A DNA stretch of 64,000 nt. It comes from Coniella vitis (Eukaryota > Ascomycota > Sordariomycetes > Diaporthales > Schizoparmaceae). The position numbers and the translations under genes were made by a program. The DNA lies in contig WUJK01000004.1 of NCBI GenBank assembly GCA_011317545.1, forward strand, positions 1,798,001-1,862,000, in the 5' to 3' direction. Of this stretch, positions 11,709-23,657 are shown in pieces (the stretch's first letter is position 1; each line of letters starts with the position of its first letter). Under the pieces are notes generated by a model that did no database searches, was not told where the DNA came from, and saw only the letters and a program-made list of their open reading frames with translations.

Positions 11709-11896
11709 TATTATAAGCCTACCTATAATATTGCCTTCGCCCGACGTGCCTAATAAGTTAACTAGATCTTCTAAAACGTATTTAGAAGATTGCGTACCTT
11801 TTGCCTTAATCGCCTAAGCGAAAGGTTCCGTACGTTAGAGACGGCCGCAGGAACGCTAGTCAATTCCTAGAGCCCCACAGGGGCCAGCCCGTTATA
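11709..11896 (+). repeat. TRIM1 right LTR
   Basis: It is 188 bp, partner of 11370-11557. Most differences are RIP-type, with the outer end retaining CCCCACAGG where the left LTR reads CCCTATAGG. Confidence 0.88.
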
Positions 11897-14800
11897 CTAT
11901 CGTAAGTATTATATAAAAGCTATTATACTAAGCTATAAGGGATTACTAGACGATTAACGCTATTATTATCTTTATTATATAGTAGTTAGTCTTATAAATA
12001 GAACGGATAGCTAGCGACGAAAGTAGTTATAATATCCTTATTATCCTTCGTATTACCTATAGCTTTCTAAAGATCCTAAATAATTTGCTAAAATATTATA
12101 TCCGTCTTATAGCCCTACTAGAAACGAGACCTTATCTCGTCGGTTATTACCGCTTTAGTTATAATATATAAATACGGTAAATCTTTAGTAAATTAGTCTA
12201 ATATTAAAAGGTCTTCTTTCTAGTATTCTATATCGTTACTAGGTATAACTAGTTTCGATAGCGTATCTAGGATAAGGTTAAGCTTACCTGCTAAATAACG
12301 TATATTAAATTAGTACTAACTTAGATAGATTAACGTATTTATTAAGCGTCTATTAGCTCTATCTATTAATATAGTAATTAAGCTAATCTAATTAATAATA
12401 TCTCTAATAACGTTATAATCCGTAAATATAACTATTAGCTATCGCTAATTTAATTAAATAATAAGCCTTAATCTCTTAATAGCCTATATTAGATAAGCGA
12501 TCTCCTATTTAAACGGGCTATAGTTTATCTCGGCCTTTATTAAGTAATAGCTTAAAAATATAATAAGCTTAATAGTGTATAAAGGAATAAGCTTCTTAGG
12601 GACCTATTTATACCCGTTAATTAACTAATATAGTATTACGCTAAATCCTTATTATAAATAGCTATTAACTTATATAAAAAGCTTCTTTTAAAAGTTTATA
12701 TAATATAGCCTTAGCTTCCTATATATTACCTCTTATAATATCTTAAATAACTATTTTTCGTCTTCGGAGGGGTTATAAAAGATACGATATATAAATATTA
12801 TTTGCTTATTTTTATTACCTATTATAAACTTATTAGTATTTCTACCTTCCGCTAATAGGGAAACTTTACGCCTTTAGAGCGGTTCCGCTAGTTTACTATA
12901 GTATAGGATTATAATATATAACTAACCTATTACTCCTAAGTATATCTTAAGGTCTTTTAGTGAATAGGGAAAGCTTATCTTACGAAAGGCTTTAATATAG
13001 GACTATATTATTAATAGGCCGAAGGCATTTATATAAAATCCGAGTAACTCTATTAAGGGAAATCCTATATTACTCTTAATAAGAGATAGTAATATACTAC
13101 GTTCTTAAAATAGCTTTAAGATCGCCTCTAAATACTTTAAATAATCCTCGAAGGTATCTAAGAATACGATTATATCGTTAATAAAGGCGCGTATATAGTC
13201 GCGTATAGGGTATAATAAACGGTCTATATAACGTTAAACGTATATAAGTAAGTTCCTAAATCCTATAATAGCGATTTTTAACCGTTCGAGTCTATAATAG
13301 CTAACTAGTATTAAACGGTCCTAGTAGTTTAGGTATACGGGAAACTAATAGAAGAAGGCTATAGCGTTTATAACGGTAATATAACGTTTACTATATATAG
13401 CGTTAATTACGTTAGATTATAGAGGTAGAGGGTAATTATCTAATACTACCTACTTATTAAAAGGCCTTAAATTGGCTATAATATATCCTTTCTCTTTATC
13501 GTTAACGGTATACTAGATTACGAATATAGGTATTATAAACGGATAAATATCGTTAATAAAGTAGAGGCGTTCGCCTTTATATATACCCTTATATACTTAG
13601 TTAATAAACTTTTCGTCGCAACGGGCTATAGAGTAATATAGTCGGTTAAGTTTAGCTTACTATTAGCTATCTATTAGAGGAATTTTTATTATTTATTCTT
13701 TAGGTAGGTTAAGAGGGGCTTTATACTTAAATATATCCGTATAGCCCTTTAGTATACGTTTAAAAGCTTAGGCTTTAAACGGGTTAATTAAGTAAATATA
13801 AATACCCTCCTCTATAACTATTATAAGTATAGAGTTAGGAGTTAAGATATTAAGTAAGCCTTTAATATTTAAAAGGGGCTTTATATCCTCTCGGTTTAGT
13901 ATAAACGTATTACCTATATCGGGAGTAATATTAATAGCGTACGTTATACCTATACCTCTTATAATAATATAGTTATAAACGGCGTCTATATATAGTATAG
14001 CCGACTTAGTATCGTTGCTAAACTCCTTATACTTAACTAAAAAGTAGCTTAGAAGGAGCGTCTCTAGCTATACGCCTTATAGTATATTTAGTATATTAAA
14101 CGAGAGCTTAAACTCGTTGCTTATAGCTAAATATACCTATACTTTATTAAATATAAGCGGGATAATATCGATAGAGCCCGTAGCGCTAGCGTTTACTATA
14201 TTTAAGATTAATATAGTAACGGCGTTAACGTTAGCTAAAGCTATATTACTAAGTACGCCTATTATAGCTAGTACCGCTATAATATACTTTATACTAGTTT
14301 TAAACTATAAGGTATAGTTATATTCCTTAATAATACCTATTTATATACCTTTAGGCACTTTAACGGGTATATCCGTATTATTATATAGTGCTACGAGATT
14401 AGGCGTATTAATATCTACCGTAGCGTTTAAAGCTATAGGATAAGCGGCTTCGAAAATATATAAACGGCCTTTAAGTAAAGCGGCGTATTTAACGGAGACT
14501 TTAGAGGTCTCGCTAGGTATTATAATATAGGCTCTCGCTAGCCGCACCTTATATATAGTTAGGTATAATACTTAACGCTAAATACGGAAGCTAACTTTAA
14601 AGTTAGCGGCGTTAAGGTATATAATAGACTCGTTTATATAGTTAATAATAGCCTTACGAGCTTTTAGCTATCCGTTACTAATAAGGGCTTTAGTAGCTAA
14701 GCTATCTATTAGCTAAGCGCTTAAATATTACCGTAATAGGCTAGGTATACCGTTTATACGTATACTATAAGCGTAAATATCCTATTCGGCGTATTATATA

Positions 14801-15360
14801 AGCTTAACGGTACCTTTACCGATACTTCCGATATATAGGGCTAGCTTAATAATTACCGTAAGGTTATTACCGTTTAGCGTAAAGTATTTCTTTAAAAACT
14901 AATAATTAATAAGGTTATAACTAATACTTATATCCAAATAAACGGTAAGGTTAGATCTATTAATAGCGGTACGAACGGCGGTTTATAGATACGTATATCC
15001 CGCTTATAGGCTTATTTAGAGTAATCTCTAGAGGAGTTTTAGCCGTTATAGCGCTGACGGCGTATTTAATAGGCGCCGGCGAAGTTATTAGTACCGTAGG
15101 CTATTATAGGGCCTATTTAAGCCTTCTTTTAACCTCTTTCAAGATATTAACCTTAGGGTTACGCTAGTTATAGCCTTTAACATATTTAAATAGCTAACGG
15201 TATAACTTAAATCGCTCCGTATAGAAGATATAGGTCTTATTAATATTATAATCTAGAGCGCGAACGTTATATATATATCCTTTAGGACTAGGTAAACGCG
15301 CGTAGTTACGTAAACGAGATAGCGAACGGTTATAGAAACTATCGTCTAAATAGGTATAAG

Positions 15361-15543
15361 TGTTATAGGCCTACCTATAATATTGCCTTCGCCCGATATA
15401 CCTAATAAGTTAACTAGATCTTCTAAAACGTATTTAGAAGATTGCGTACCTTTTGCCTTAACTATTTAAAAGGTTTCGTACGTCGGAGGCGGCCGTAGGA
15501 CGCTAGTTAATTCCTAGAGCCCTATAGGGGCCAGCCCGTTATA
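15361..15543 (+). repeat. TRIM2 left LTR
   Basis: It is 183 bp and starts TGTTATAGGCC, keeping the TG terminus that RIP removed from the other three TRIM LTRs. Confidence 0.87.
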
Positions 15544-15691
15544 TATCTTCTAAATATCCTAAGGTCGTAAATTCGAGCTATAGAGTGCTAAAAGTCTTGG
15601 ATACCCCTTCCGTATAAACTTCGGCTTATAAAACAACGTCGCGGGTAAGCTTTAGGGGTCCGATATTATTAGAGGGAGAGAAGGGAGGTAA

Positions 15692-15874
15692 TATTATAGG
15701 CCTACCTATAATATTGCCTTTGCCCGATATACTTAATAAGTTAACTAGATCTTCTAAAACGTATTTAGAAGATTACGTACTATTTGCCTTAACTACTTAA
15801 AAGGTTCCGTACGTCGGAGGCGGCTGTAGGATGCGAGTTAATTCCTGGAGCCCTATAGGGGCTAGCCCGTTATA
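15692..15874 (+). repeat. TRIM2 right LTR
   Basis: It is 183 bp, paired with 15361-15543, and begins TATTATAGGCC. Differences from its partner are mostly C/T and G/A. Confidence 0.87.
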
Positions 15875-15879
15875 ATAAG

Positions 15880-16370
15880 GACTACGAATTTAGTATATAT
15901 TATCGCGACTATAGCTACGGCTACGGCTATATCTATTACGGGACTTATCTAAAGACGAGTCCGCTTAAGCGTTTATATTATACGCCTTTTTATTATTAGG
16001 GCTTAGAGGGTAGTTCTATTTACGTTTTAGACCCTTAAGCTTATCGTTAGATTAATATATATCGCGGCCGTTAGATTTGCAATAGTTATAGCAATTAAAC
16101 TAGCGATTATCGCGCTATTTAGGCTAGCGATAATTATAGCGGTCTAACTAACGATTATTACGCTAGTTAGATCGCTAGTAATTATTATAAGGGCTGCGGT
16201 TATCGTTACGGCGGTTTAATCGATAATTATTATAGCCTCGGTTTAAGTAATAAGGGCGTTTATCGCGGTTATACGTTTCGTAAGGGATATTTAAATCGTA
16301 TTTACTAGCTTCTAATCCGTAGGGCTAACGAGCTCTATTATATTAATTACCGTAATATATACGTACTAAA
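15880..16370 (-). pseudogene. Element B gag C-terminus remnant
   Basis: On the minus strand this encodes an Asn/Tyr/Arg-rich tail followed by a decayed CCHC-like segment, as in fungal gypsy gag proteins. Element C separates it from the rest of gag at 23.7-25.4 kb. Confidence 0.55.
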
Positions 16371-16375
16371 CTAAC

Positions 16376-16714
16376 TATAAACGGGTATCGAGAGAGCGTT
16401 TATAATTATAATCTTAATTTCTATTATTAACTAACTTAAGGAGAGAAGTAAGAGTAGTATTTATATAGCGGCGCGAGAGCTACTCTTAAATAGCTCTTAT
16501 ACTTAAGATCTACCTTTAGATAGAGTTTTCTATAGGTCTACCGTCGATATAGGTATTATTACCGATAGTCTTCTAAGCGGCTTATAAGCGGCTCGGAAGG
16601 CGCTCTTATTTAGCGCTTATATAATACTAGTCTCTAAACGGGAAGGGAATATACTAACTAAAGCTTTGTACCCTAATAAACCGAAGCCGTATATTTACTT
16701 ATAGGCCTATAATA
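16376..16714 (-). repeat. Element C 3' LTR
   Basis: It is 339 bp, partner of 23314-23652 and of the two D LTRs in reverse. Confidence 0.9.
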
Positions 16715-17018
16715 TTACCCCCCTGCTTAAGCTAAACGCCCTTTTATAGAGCCGTATATAATATATTAAGGGTATAATAGTTATTTAAATAGTATAATAA
16801 TATAATACCGCTTTACCCGCTTACCCTATTAAAGGAGCCCTATTCTTATACCTAGCGAGTATAAAAGGAGTCTTATATCCGCGGAGCTCCCTTTAACCTA
16901 GCTTTCGGTAAATCTATAAGTTCTATTACTTATTATCCGTTAATAGAATAATAGCGATACTCTTAACCTAATAAGCGGTTATAAATATAATATCTTTACT
17001 CTTAGAGCTTTGAAAAAG

Positions 17019-17026
17019 TATAAATA
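17019..17026 (+). promoter_or_regulatory. TATA box on the strand opposite to pol in element C
   Basis: TATAAATA lies about 300 bp from the LTR, on the strand opposite to the element's own transcription and upstream of the antisense frame. The same octamer is kept at the equivalent place in D (44396-44403, minus). Confidence 0.45.
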
Positions 17027-17089
17027 CCCCTTTAACCCCTATTTTAAGGGTTATTCCTTCCTCTTAATTAAACTAAAGCCCTTATAAGT

Positions 17090-18173
17090 TATATAAAACT
17101 AATAAATATAATAATAAGGTAAATATCGCGCCTTCCTTATTTATCCTCTACTTATATTTAGCTCTATTAATAATATAAATATTACTATTCGCTCTAAGTA
17201 AGCTAATATAACCCCTACCGCTATACTTACCGCCGCTACCCCTATTATTACTATAAGCTCTATAGCTATTCTTATAGCGGTAGCGCTTATAGTTATAATT
17301 ATAGCTACTCTTATTATACTTACTATTACTCCTACCGCTATCGTCCTCGCCCTTACCGCTATTTAGCTCGATAAGGCTATTAATAAGCTTATCTAAAGTA
17401 TTATTACTATTAATCTATAGCTCCGACCTTATATTACCCTCCTTAAGAGTATTAGGGATAGGTAATACCTACCCTATATTATAAGGGCTTTTAAAAACCC
17501 CCTTTCCCTTTACTTCTATAGTATTAATAAGTAGTACTTCTCCTATTCCTTTATAGCTTATTAACTATTATAGCCGGCGCCCGTTATTTCCCCTATAGGA
17601 TAAATAAGAAGGGTAAAAACTCCGGCTATTCTTATACCCCCCTTTATTAGATTAACGAGATATATACCGCTATTATTACTATAGTTAATTATTCCCTCGC
17701 TTATAATACTTTTAACTCTAGTATATATTATTCTTTCCCTATTCGCGCCTTCTTATACTTATATACTCTAGATATTCTCCGCCCCTAAGCCCTTACCGCT
17801 CTCGTTATACGCTATACCTATAACTACTTATTTAAGTTAATTAAGACTTAAGCTAGCTATAATAAGGTCCGGTTATTAAATAATAAGTATACCTATAATA
17901 TATATACCGATTACTCCTTCCCTATTTATATCCTATTAACTCTATACTAATATTATAGCTATAAGCTTATATACCGCTAAGCGATAGCGCTAGAGGATAT
18001 TACCGATCTATTAATAAAGCTTATAAAAGGGGGTAATAAGGGTAAGGGCTTAATTAATATTAAAGCGAAGTATAGTATTAATAATAATCTTTATTTTAGT
18101 AAAACTAAGGAGAGTAATTCTAATAATAAGGAGAAAGTAAGTAAGGATAAATAGATAGCTATATTAGCGCGCG
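17090..18173 (+). pseudogene. Antisense accessory gene in element C, unknown function
   Basis: This plus-strand coding-like region sits between the 3' LTR and the end of pol, on the opposite strand. A first segment (about 17.1-17.55 kb) reads as Ser/Thr/Ala-rich and then helical, with LDKAINKLIQS. From about 17563 the frame shifts, perhaps across an intron, and stays open to about 18170 except for stops at positions where CAA/CAG would restore Gln; it includes YFPYRINKKGKNSGYSYTPL and AIALEDITDLLIKLIKGG, ending in a Lys-rich tail. D carries the same frame on its minus strand. I do not recognise the protein, and the true start is unknown. Confidence 0.5.
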
Positions 18174-18239
18174 TTTTATATATAATTTTCTTTTTATTCG
18201 TAGTATTTAATTTCCCCGCTCTTCTTTTCTATAACTTTA

Positions 18240-21200
18240 GGCTATTATAACTTATAGTATTATTATAATATTATTCGAACTCCTTAAGAATAGCTATATC
18301 TTTAAGTTCGGATAACGGCTATTAGTTTAGCTAATCTTATCTAACCTATTTAACTAGGATTTTATATTATAGCGTTTCGTTTATTTTTATATAGCCTTTA
18401 TATAGCTTATTATATATTCTAATAATATTTTCTACCTAATACTCGGGTTCCTCTCCCTCTTTAATTATAATAGGGTTAGGCCGGTATTTTCTTTATACTT
18501 ATAATAGGAGCGGGCCCTATATAGCTCGGATTAGGAGATTTATATAAAAATAAGGGTAAATACCTAGCGGGATATCTAGTTCTATTATATAAGGGCTAAC
18601 GATATATATTATAATATACTTCTTATATAACTAAGCTAACTTCTTTAAAAAGCGGTCGGTAGTAATATTTTATAGGGAGAGCTATACCTTATCGCCTTTA
18701 ATAAGCCGCTTTATAGCTATTTATAACTTATTCGTAGATTCTTCTATTCGTTATTATATAACTACTATTATAGCTTAAGCGAAAGTAGTTATATCTTTAA
18801 GCCGTTAGATAAAGTTCTCGGCTTAAACCCTAGGTACTTATACTATTAATATATTACGCTTTACCTATTCGATTAGATCTATATAATAGCTATATAGGAT
18901 AAAAAATAAGCTAAGGCTAATCGTATTAATATCCCTATTATTAATAGTTAGTTAAATACTAGATAGGAGTATCGGTTAATCTAATTATATATATATAATA
19001 AATACTCGGAGGTAGTTTATAACCTTTTAGTTTGCCCTTTCTATAGTTTTATCCGTTTATAAGTAGAAAGTAATACTTAAATACTACTCTATCTTTATAA
19101 GCTTATATAATCGGCGTTAAAACCCTCTTACTTAGTTCGAGCTTTAATCGCTAATTATTACCTTAAGGAAACTATAGAACCGCTAGTAATAGTATAAGAA
19201 CCGCTTTATATATACTTCTACGCTTATATTATATATAACTTCGAATATAATAGCTTTCGTTAATCGGTTTATAATTACTATTAAATAAGCTTTTTTTATA
19301 TTATCTTTATAGGGGAGGTCGATTATAAAGTCTACGGATAACTCGCTCTATACCCGCTTAGGTATTAATAGGGGCTTAAGAAAGCCCTTCTTCTAATATC
19401 TTTATATCGTCTTACGTTTATAGATATCGTAATTTTATATAAACTACCGAATACTATAGTATATACCTAGCTAGAAATAGCCCCTTATTATTATTATAAT
19501 AATAATATCCCTCCTTAAGTAATTAGATAAAGTAGAATTATAGATATTTTATATTAGTTTAATATATAGGGATTCCTAATCCGGTAATTAAAGCTATTTA
19601 TAAAACCTAAATAATCCTTTATTATCGATTAAATACTTTATTATAAATACTTTAATAAGCTTACCTTCGGATATCTATAAATAAGGGGGAAAAGAGCGTT
19701 TACCCTTATAAATTATACTTATAAGCTAGGAGTAAACCTTATTATATAAGGTAGTATTATCTTATAAGTATTAAAGCTCCTTTTATATAAAAACCTCGCT
19801 ACCTATTAGTAATAGCTTATTATATATTATAACTTAACTTATCTTTATCGATAATAAAAGCTAGATTTACTTACCGATAAAGCGTTTATTAGATATATTA
19901 TATAGTATATCCTATTCCTTCCTTAAAAGGGCGTTTAAACGCTTACTAGCTATTCTTATATAATAGATTAGGTAATATCGAAAATAAGCTATTATCTTAA
20001 ATTAGCGGATTTACCTTTCGGTAAAATATTATAATATTATAAAATATTCGAAGTTCTTATAATCCGAGTAAATTATAAATAATAATATAATACCTTTAAG
20101 CTTTATATCCTATACTCTTAAATAATTAATAATAGTTAATAATTCCTTATTATAAATCTTATAATTATACTTTATAGGGCTTAAATAGTACGAATAATAT
20201 ACTACCGGGCGGAGGATATTATATTTATCCTTTTAAGAGAAATAGCCGCTTAACGAATACTTAGAATAATCCGCTTTTAATACTATCTCCTTATCCGGAT
20301 CTTATTAAGCGAGTATAAGCTTATTAATAAAAAGGCGCTTTAGCTATTCGAATATAGCTTCTTCTTACTCCTTAAACCTAAATAGGACCCCCTTCTTAGT
20401 TAAAGCTAGGAGGGGCCTTATAATTTCGGAATAATTAACGATAAATTAATAATAGAAGTTTATAAATCCTAGGAAATTATAAACTCCCTTAACCGTCTTC
20501 GGAGCCTCTTAATCGTATATAATATATACCTTCTCGGGGTTTATATAAATCCCTACCCCCGCTTTAATAATAAAGCTTAAGTATTTCGTTTCGGTTACGC
20601 CGAATTTATATTTAATAATATCTAAATTTAAACCTATTACTTCGAGAACGTATAATATTAGCTTTACTTTTATTCGATAATCTTTAGTTATACTATCGGT
20701 ATATATTAGAATATTATCGATATAAGCTAAATAGAAGATATTTAGGTAAGGGTATAAAGTATTATTAATATAACGTTAAAATATTATAAGAACGCTTATA
20801 AGTCCGAACGGGGTTATTAATTACTCGAAAAGGCTATACTTTATATAAAAAATAATCTTCTATTTATCTCCTTCCTTAATATAAAGCTTATAAAATACTA
20901 TTTATATATCGAGCTTAGTAAAATATTTAGTATTTATAATATTAAATAGGGTTTTTTTAATAAAGAGGAGCGGGTAATAATTAGCTTCCGAGATAGCGTT
21001 AAGTATATAGTAATCTATATAAAAATAGAGGCTACCTTTTAGTTTTTTAATAAAGATTATAAGAGCTCCTATTAAGGAGCTATTAGCTTTAATATAGCTT
21101 ATATCGAATAGCTTAATAAGAATCTTCCTTAATATAATAAGTTCTTTTCTAAATATCCTATATAACGGGCTTTATAGGGCGTTTATAGTAGACTTATCCG

Positions 21201-23290
21201 CCTTCTTATATAGCCGGATCTTATAATCCGCTCTCTCTTTATATAGCGGTAATATAGAAGCTACTTCCTTATTAAAGAGGTTCCGGAATTCGTAATACTT
21301 TAAAGGGAGTTTCTCGTTAACCGAGGATTCTATTTTCGGTATTAGGGCTTTAGTAATATCGGCTATTTTAATACTAAAAAGTATTATTTAAGTAGTATTT
21401 AAGTATTTTATATACTAAACTTCGCTTTAAATAGTAAGAGTATTAATAGATATATAATTAAAGTTCTTAGGGCTATATCCTTATTCCTAAACCTTTAATC
21501 CTCCGGCTTATTTAATATTTAAGCGGTATTTATAAGCTATATATATTAACCTTTCTCTTTCTACCTAAGGTTTTCCTAAATAAAGGTTATATTAAAGGTA
21601 AGGGATTATATAGGCCTAAATATAATATAAATACCTATTTAAATTTATATTAAGGTAGGTTATATAGCAGATAACGGGTTTTTTATATAATATTCTCTCC
21701 TTTAACGATTAATAAAGGGTTTTAAGCGGGATAGGTATATATAGAAGTCTTAACTTATATATAAGCGTCTCGCTTATAATAGAATAGTAATTATAGTTAG
21801 AGTTAATAAGTATTAGGATAAATAGAATTAAATTATAGAATAGATCTATTATAAAATAGTTTTTATTTATCTAATACTTTACTTCTTATAAATTAAAGTC
21901 GAGATCTATAAGCTCCTATATATAACTTTATATAGGAGTAGCTAGTTTTCCTCCTATTCCTCGGTAATATTATTAAAGTCGATAAGGTTAGTTTCGGCTA
22001 TATTAATTCCTATCTCCCGAATAGCTCCTAAGGTAATAAGCGGGCGTATAGGTAGGAGGGGGTAATAAGTAATTCTATAATTTAAATATCTATACCTATA
22101 ATAAAATCCCTACTCTTTCCTATATATAATCTCCGCTTAATTAACCTATCTTATATATTATTTATTAGCCTATAATATATTAATATTAGTTATAGCTATA
22201 TCCTTATCGGGATCCGTATAAGGGTTTTATAGTTTCTATCTATTTCCTCCCGTTTATTAAGCGATTCTAAAGCGCTATATTATAACGCCGGATAAATAGC
22301 TTAAGGGTAAAGTATAGCTATTATCTCGGATAATAATATAGCTTTCTAGCTTAACTAAGATATAGAAAGACTTTTTTACCTAATCGTTATATATCGATAA
22401 TATTTTTATATTAATAAGCTATATATATAATATACTATTAATAGCGCCCTTTAGGTATATTAACTTAACTAAGTCCGGCTATTTTATACTACTAGAGTCT
22501 ATTAATAACTTCTCCTATTAGGAGAAGAAGTTAGGGAAGGATTAGCCTTTCTTCTAAATAAAGCTATAAAGCCTTTAGGAAGCGGTAATAGCGTAGTTCT
22601 CGTTATAATATCGGTAGTAGAGCTATTATAGGAATAAGGAGGGTTTTTAAAAGCCGTACTCTCCTTTTATAATATAATAGCTTTATATTATAACCTTTAT
22701 ATCTCCCTTTAGATATTTATAGATTTCTTAGAATTTATCTATATAATTCCCGATAAAATAAGTATCTCGGATAAGTTTATACCTTATAATATACTCCTAA
22801 GCTAGGAATTAAGTATATATACCTTTAAAGTTTACTAGTTAAGAAAGGGGCTTACGTTTAGGTATAATTATACTCTCTAGGGCTTTATCTATATCGATAT
22901 TAGCGTTTTCTATATCTTAGGAGGTAGGAATAAGGATATAAGTATCTTTTAGTTTATTAAATACCGGGTTAGGGTATTCGGCCGCTAGGTTACTAATACT
23001 TACTAATAGCTCCTATAATAATAAGCTATAGGATTATTCGATTTATATAAATCGTATTATAAGCGCTTTAAGGTTTTATATATTATCTTCGCGCTATTAT
23101 TATATTATTTATTTAATAATATACCGCTATTTATCTATTATTTAAGTAACTATTTATTATATAGTTATTATTATATTATTATTATTATTATTCGCTTAGG
23201 TAAGGAGTTACCCGAATTATTTATTATAAGGGAATAATATCCTAAGGCTATACGCCGAATAAGTATATAAATACCGTTAGATATATAGGG
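18240..23290 (-). pseudogene. Element C gag-pol remnant
   Basis: This is the mirror image of the D gag-pol region. By position against D, the chromodomain is near 18.2-18.5 kb, integrase 18.7-19.7, RT 20.4-21.2, and gag beyond 22 kb. It is saturated with RIP stops and has no ATG frames. Confidence 0.75.
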
Positions 23291-23301
23291 TAAGTAGAAA
23301 G

Positions 23302-23312
23302 AAGTTAGTTAA
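23302..23312 (-). other. Self-priming site of element C
   Basis: Read on the minus strand, TTAACTAACTT starts one base inside the 5' LTR. It is perfectly complementary to AAGTTAGTTAA in the same LTR, the arrangement known from Tf1-type elements. The same pair exists in D. Confidence 0.65.
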
Positions 23313-23313
23313 A

Positions 23314-23652
23314 TATAAACGGGTATCGAGAGAGTATTCGTAGTTATAATCCTAATTTCTATTATTAACTAACTTAAAGAGAGAAGTAAGAGTAATATTT
23401 ATATAGCGGTACGAGAGCTACTTTTAAATAGCTCTTACGCTTAAGATCTACCTTTAAATATAGTTTTCTATAGGTCTACCGTTAATATAGGTATTATTAC
23501 CGATAATCTTCTAAGCGGCTTATAAGCGGCTCGGAAGGCGCTCTTATTTAGCGCTTATATAATACTAGTCTCTAGACGGGAAGGGAATATACTAACTAAG
23601 GCTTTATACCCTAGTATACCGAAGCCGTATATTTACCCGTAGGCCTATAATA
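23314..23652 (-). repeat. Element C 5' LTR
   Basis: It is 339 bp. Its outer end keeps TTACCCGTAGG where the other C LTR reads TTACTTATAGG. Confidence 0.9.
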
Positions 23653-23657
23653 CTAAT

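Larger units (their letters stand above)
11370..11896 (+). mobile_element. TRIM copy 1: miniature non-coding LTR element in B
   Basis: It is 527 bp with LTRs of 188 bp (11370-11557 and 11709-11896) around a 151-bp non-coding interior, flanked by CTATC at 11365-11369 and 11897-11901. A purine tract ends in GGGAGG just before the right LTR, as expected for plus-strand priming, and sets the plus orientation. The 10-mer ATCTTCTAAA at 11559-11568, just inside the left LTR, is complementary to TTTAGAAGAT within the LTR (11442-11451). The structure is that of a terminal-repeat retrotransposon in miniature, which needs proteins from another element. Confidence 0.9.
9728..15355 (-). pseudogene. Element B pol remnant (protease to integrase)
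   Basis: Read on the minus strand with RIP stops, this stretch (excluding TRIM1) holds a gypsy RT core at about 13.7-12.9 kb, an RNase H segment to about 12.0 kb and integrase towards 9.8 kb. Stops fall at TAA/TAG positions explained by Gln codons. No frame could yield a polyprotein. Short ATG frames such as those at 14117-14317 and 14341-14547 are accidental survivors or shadows. Confidence 0.7.
15361..15874 (+). mobile_element. TRIM copy 2 in B
   Basis: It is 514 bp with 183-bp LTRs (15361-15543 and 15692-15874), flanked by ATAAG at 15356-15360 and 15875-15879. The interior matches copy 1, including the purine tract before the right LTR and the ATCTTCTAAA site at 15543-15552. Two independent insertions with different duplications show that this is a mobile family rather than a local duplication. 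Confidence 0.9.
16376..23652 (-). mobile_element. Element C: chromovirus, minus-strand copy of the D family
   Basis: It is 7,277 bp with 339-bp LTRs (16376-16714 and 23314-23652). The flanking duplication is CTAAC at 16371-16375 and CTAAT at 23653-23657, a single RIP-type difference. It matches D in reverse along its whole length, LTR for LTR. A G-run purine tract (read on the minus strand) abuts the LTR at 16715, and the self-priming site is at 23302-23312. Pol lies at about 23.2-18.2 kb on the minus strand; an opposite-strand frame occupies about 17.0-18.2 kb. It is inside B's gag and therefore younger than B. Confidence 0.92.

Noticed and set aside
14117..14547. Two 66-68 codon ATG frames in element B
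   Set aside because: They lie inside the RIP-mutated pol region on both strands, have no motif, and are chance survivors.
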